Below are positions 40,501 to 42,651 of a DNA stretch of 42,651 nt, piece by piece. The position numbers and the translations under genes are program-made. Source of the DNA: Lachnospiraceae bacterium (lineage in GTDB: Bacteria > Bacillota > Clostridia > Lachnospirales > Lachnospiraceae); the NCBI GenBank assembly GCA_014803415.1, contig JAAVBZ010000030.1, positions 47,418-90,068 on the forward strand, given 5' to 3'. Below the pieces are notes generated by a model. It searched no databases, had not been told where the DNA came from, and saw nothing but the letters and a program-made list of their open reading frames with translations. Position 1 is the first letter of the stretch. Each line of letters begins with the position of its first letter.

Positions 40501-42651
40501 GAAATTCACCTCGGAAATAATAATTTCACGCTGGTTGTTTCCTCTTGTAAATCCCAGCCTTACCTTATTTGCCTTGATCGGCTGTGCCATCTTGATCAAA
40601 TAATATTTCCGTCCGTTTACATCTGTCCGCTGCAATAAAGATACATTCTGCGCCGCAGTTCCGTCAGGGTGCTCCTTGTCATAATAATAAACGTATACAC
40701 CGCTGTACCATCCAATATCCTCCGTTTCTGCAAAAGCAATATAATTCATTTCATAATAATCGTCCAGCGTAAACAACAAACCTTTATCCGGCGAAGGATA
40801 ACTCGCCCCATCATCCCAGTCCAAAATCTGATAATGGGATACTGCATCCTTATCCACCGTCCCAAGGGCGCTCTTTTTATCCGAATCCAAAGAACTGGAT
40901 ACCATAGAACCCCTTCCGTGGGTCACGCTTACGATATGAGCGCTTACCTTCCCTTTTCCATTGGACTCATTGATCAGCTTGTAGTTAGGCATTTCCGCCG
41001 GCTTGATCGTGATCGTCCGGGCTTCCGAATGAATGGAAGGATTACTTTCTCCCAGCTCATTCACACCGGTCACATAGATCTCATACCTTGTTTCATCCTT
41101 CAGATTTGTAATGGTATGCCTGTTTTGATCTACACCTGTGATTTTACTGTAAGTACTTTCTCCATCCGCCTTATAATAAATGTTGTAGGAATCCGTGTCC
41201 TCCATATTCTTCCATGTCAACTTGATACGGCAGTAGCCTCCCACTGCTTTCAGATTATCCGGCGCATCAGGCTTACCTGAAATAACGGGGCTTACCGATA
41301 CACTGCCTGAATAGCCGCTGGTCCATGTTCCGTTTACAGACTGTACCCTGACTTCATAAACATTACCGTTTTTCAGCCTTCCTCCCATAAAGGATTTCAC
41401 TTCCAGTTGGTTAGAAGCTACTCGCCTGGTTTCCGTCTGCCCATTATAGCTGATTTCCACCTCATATCCGGTCACATTTCGCTGCTGATTCCAAGTCACC
41501 CGGAAGGACTTATTCCCTCCTGTCGTGCTCAGCCCATCAGGTATATTCATATCAGGTGCAGGAATCCTGTTATCCATGTCATTTAAAAATTCCACCTTGG
41601 AAATCTCTGCCAGGTTTCCGCCAAATTTCATTCCGGTGATCGTCAGAGTGATCTTCTTTACAGCAGTCTGCCCTCCCAGATCGATGATCAGCGAACCGCT
41701 TTGTCCTTCATCCCCCACAGATGACATACGGCTTACTGACACTACTTTTCCATCTTCAATCACATAATCAGGCAGCTTCCCGCCGTCTTCTGTTATCACA
41801 GTCAGCGTTCCGCTTTCAATGCCATTTTCCCCCATGGAAATAGTGATCTGCTCCATCTCCTGTGCCGACTGGCCGTCACTTTCCAAGTTAAAGCCGATCT
41901 CCACCGGAAAATCCTCTGAGATGTTCCCGCCTTTGCTCTTTAAGGTTATCTTTTCATTATTATCTTTCAATAAATTCTCCGGATTTCCCTCAATGTCTGT
42001 GGTACTTGTATTGACATTTACCTGCACTGCATCAGGTGAAACTCTGCTATATAGGGACGCTGTGGTATCTGCATTATCATTCAGCCTCGCTTTACTATTG
42101 ACATAATATTGCAGATCCACAAGGTCAGTCTGCCCATCCTTATTCAAATCCGTAGGATTATGATCCGGGTTCCCTTTCAGCACGCCATCTGTCCCCTGGC
42201 TGATTGCCTGCATGATCGCATCCTTGTCCATATCATCCAGCACGCCATCCCTGTTTACATCTCCGATCAGCATAGCACCCGGATGCGGCGCATTTTCCGT
42301 ATACTCAATACCAGCCAATTCCACAAAGCCGGTATAGATCTCCGCCGTCTTAATATCGCCGGAAACTTCAATATCCTGCTCATAGGCAAGAAAGCCAAAC
42401 CCGGAATTATCCGTTTCCGCCTCGGTTATCGTCAAATGATATTTTCCTGCTTCTAATTTATCAAACAATGTAATATGCTTCTGTGAGTCGCTTCCAAGGA
42501 TCACTTCTTTGCTGCCCTCATCTGCCAGTGTCACTCTCAGTTTGATCTTTTGATCTTTGCTGATCGGGAGCGCATTCATCAGGATTATCTCAACGCCGCC
42601 GGTGACTGTGGATAAAACTTGCCGGTCATTCCAGCTTTCGTCATCTGCCGG
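37579..42651 (-). CDS. large secreted M60-like metallopeptidase with dockerin, FN3 and discoidin-like domains (5' end outside window)
   Basis: The frame stays open to the window edge (the ATG at 42579 is internal; it is preceded by 24 in-frame codons ending GGVEIIL), so at least 1690 residues are visible. Numbered from that ATG: a dockerin at about 103-165 with two Ca loops (DVNRDGVLDDMD, DLNKDGQTDLVD); a discoidin-like domain (230-335); two FN3 domains (342-430, 433-524); a second discoidin-like domain (540-690); the M60 peptidase (about 785-1240) with HEIGH at 1074-1078 and the gluzincin Glu1089 in AIAEVTNN; a further FN3-like region; and a C-terminal F5/8C-like domain (about 1375-1510). 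The M60 family cleaves O-glycosylated proteins such as mucins. There is no membrane anchor at the C-terminus. Confidence 0.9.
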   Translation of the reverse strand, partial: PADDESWNDRQVLSTVTGGVEIILMNALPISKDQKIKLRVTLADEGSKEVILGSDSQKHITLFDKLEAGKYHLTITEAETDNSGFGFLAYEQDIEVSGDIKTAEIYTGFVELAGIEYTENAPHPGAMLIGDVNRDGVLDDMDKDAIMQAISQGTDGVLKGNPDHNPTDLNKDGQTDLVDLQYYVNSKARLNDNADTTASLYSRVSPDAVQVNVNTSTTDIEGNPENLLKDNNEKITLKSKGGNISEDFPVEIGFNLESDGQSAQEMEQITISMGENGIESGTLTVITEDGGKLPDYVIEDGKVVSVSRMSSVGDEGQSGSLIIDLGGQTAVKKITLTITGMKFGGNLAEISKVEFLNDMDNRIPAPDMNIPDGLSTTGGNKSFRVTWNQQRNVTGYEVEISYNGQTETRRVASNQLEVKSFMGGRLKNGNVYEVRVQSVNGTWTSGYSGSVSVSPVISGKPDAPDNLKAVGGYCRIKLTWKNMEDTDSYNIYYKADGESTYSKITGVDQNRHTITNLKDETRYEIYVTGVNELGESNPSIHSEARTITIKPAEMPNYKLINESNGKGKVSAHIVSVTHGRGSMVSSSLDSDKKSALGTVDKDAVSHYQILDWDDGASYPSPDKGLLFTLDDYYEMNYIAFAETEDIGWYSGVYVYYYDKEHPDGTAAQNVSLLQRTDVNGRKYYLIKMAQPIKANKVRLGFTRGNNQREIIISEVNFYYYDSLENDILALYADDLHTSLKGDVTEAVIAELQKRLDTKDAKSGEYHPERTMLQKELDNARGLLSSDFQEVVEINARITAAKDGHLGFSGLNAWQPLGITAYEGEQIVVYVGHDQLKTGSDSALKLIATQYHAEASAFATEIATLKVGRNEITIPSIQSLTCEGGGALYVQYTGKNENDRYAVRVSGGAKEPVLNLYGITDPGQRKERIVSYVKELEEHVASLEDQHKALHESTGNGNKVNRSYEKENCILGATDIMLDQMMLSVSAQQILAGLGKGSTQERADRLEQSLQAMEDMMKLFYQHKGLGNDASTPATDRLPAQHLNIRYMRMFAGAFMYAAGNHIGIEWGSVPGLASAVPVQADANGKYISGSYFGWGISHEIGHNINQGSYAIAEVTNNYFAQLTKSEDSNSTVRFSYDKVYQKVTSNTVGKPSDVFTHLAMYWQLHLAYDRDYNYKTYDTYEQQQANLFYARVDSYSRNPAQAKGNLQLNGGSDQNIMRLACAAAEKDLTEFFMRWGLVPDAETLSYAKQFDKEERALYYLTDDARVYEIEHGTAGSVKGRDVISAGSTVQVSSKIPNEVTISIQDTADPDVVLGYEIARYQYENGVPVRQVIGFSTRTTYVDHVATVNNRVMTYEVTAVDQFGYRSNSRKIGDVRISHDGSQDKSMWTVSTNMFSASDGTGEAIEEEPCAPEKVSAVYKVIDNDYKGDYEGLTTGGDAEILIGMNQVLEVCGLKYTVRSGSPVGAYTIEVSVDGNSWTTVKTGNFEQKTGSQTVYFENADKDPWVCTYDAAYVRLRAKGQTKMCIAEVDLLGPSGDSISFGVRESDTHGAVGILSEDYIYEEGKSIPKDSIVFTGSYKGNPAYNVVILYDEEGNIVGGVDEENVLRSEQIILANVPENGMLGEVSDGIWIYWIEPDRIPSGLKGKAVRAQLYRVDNALTNEGQRLVSDTMPLQIPDVLERITLKSIVDDK

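Noticed and set aside
1-42651. CRISPR array, prophage or insertion sequence
   Set aside because: No regularly spaced repeats, transposase, integrase or phage structural genes were found; the only repeats are the two short hairpin units near 19 kb and the inverted repeats described.

Overview
The window looks like a chromosomal segment of a gut-type Lachnospiraceae (Clostridia, Firmicutes). The grounds are strong GGAGG-type ribosome binding sites, frequent GTG/TTG starts, a class III fructose-1,6-bisphosphatase, a YerC/TrpR-like regulator, a tandem-OB SSB paralogue, a DUF1836 protein and a dockerin-bearing M60 metallopeptidase. I cannot name a species. No phage, insertion sequence or CRISPR array was seen. 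Most genes are on the minus strand.

Left part (1-6.3 kb): the tail of an NMT1/THI5-like binding protein; a four-gene minus-strand operon of an ECF sigma factor, a probable anti-sigma factor and two small membrane proteins; a DUF1836 protein divergent from yerC; a degenerate LytM membrane protein divergent from a cold-shock protein; an isolated eukaryotic-type HisA; and a low-complexity lipoprotein. Intrinsic terminators separate most units.

Metabolic and housekeeping core (6.3-19 kb): a lysine riboswitch with its own terminator and a near-consensus promoter precedes dapA-dapB, and fbp follows after only 31 bases. Next come a corrinoid adenosyltransferase, a tandem-OB SSB-like protein, typA/bipA, mgtE (with a 36-codon upstream ORF that overlaps its start), a YigZ/IMPACT protein and a class A penicillin-binding protein. 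A pair of 30-34-base hairpin repeats follows the PBP gene.

Accessory part (19-35 kb): a chemoreceptor with an extracytoplasmic CZB-like zinc-binding module; a papain-like/C39-like protein coupled to a MATE exporter; an MBOAT acyltransferase plus SGNH-fold partner (surface glycan O-acylation) behind an unusual leader; tRNA-Thr(GGT); a GntR(YtrA)-ABC-permease operon with a visible operator; an oligo-1,6-glucosidase-like GH13; and a TetR-controlled 1431-residue RND transporter with a long coiled-coil insertion.

Right end (35-42.65 kb): a membrane protein of unknown function, then a two-gene surface system transcribed leftward. It is a very large M60-like (mucin-type) metallopeptidase carrying a dockerin, FN3 and discoidin-like modules (its N-terminus lies beyond the window), followed by a secreted, membrane-anchored protein with a cohesin-like domain and an extremely basic cytoplasmic tail. 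I read this pair as a candidate cell-surface docking system for a glycoprotein-degrading protease, and it is the most interesting part of the window.
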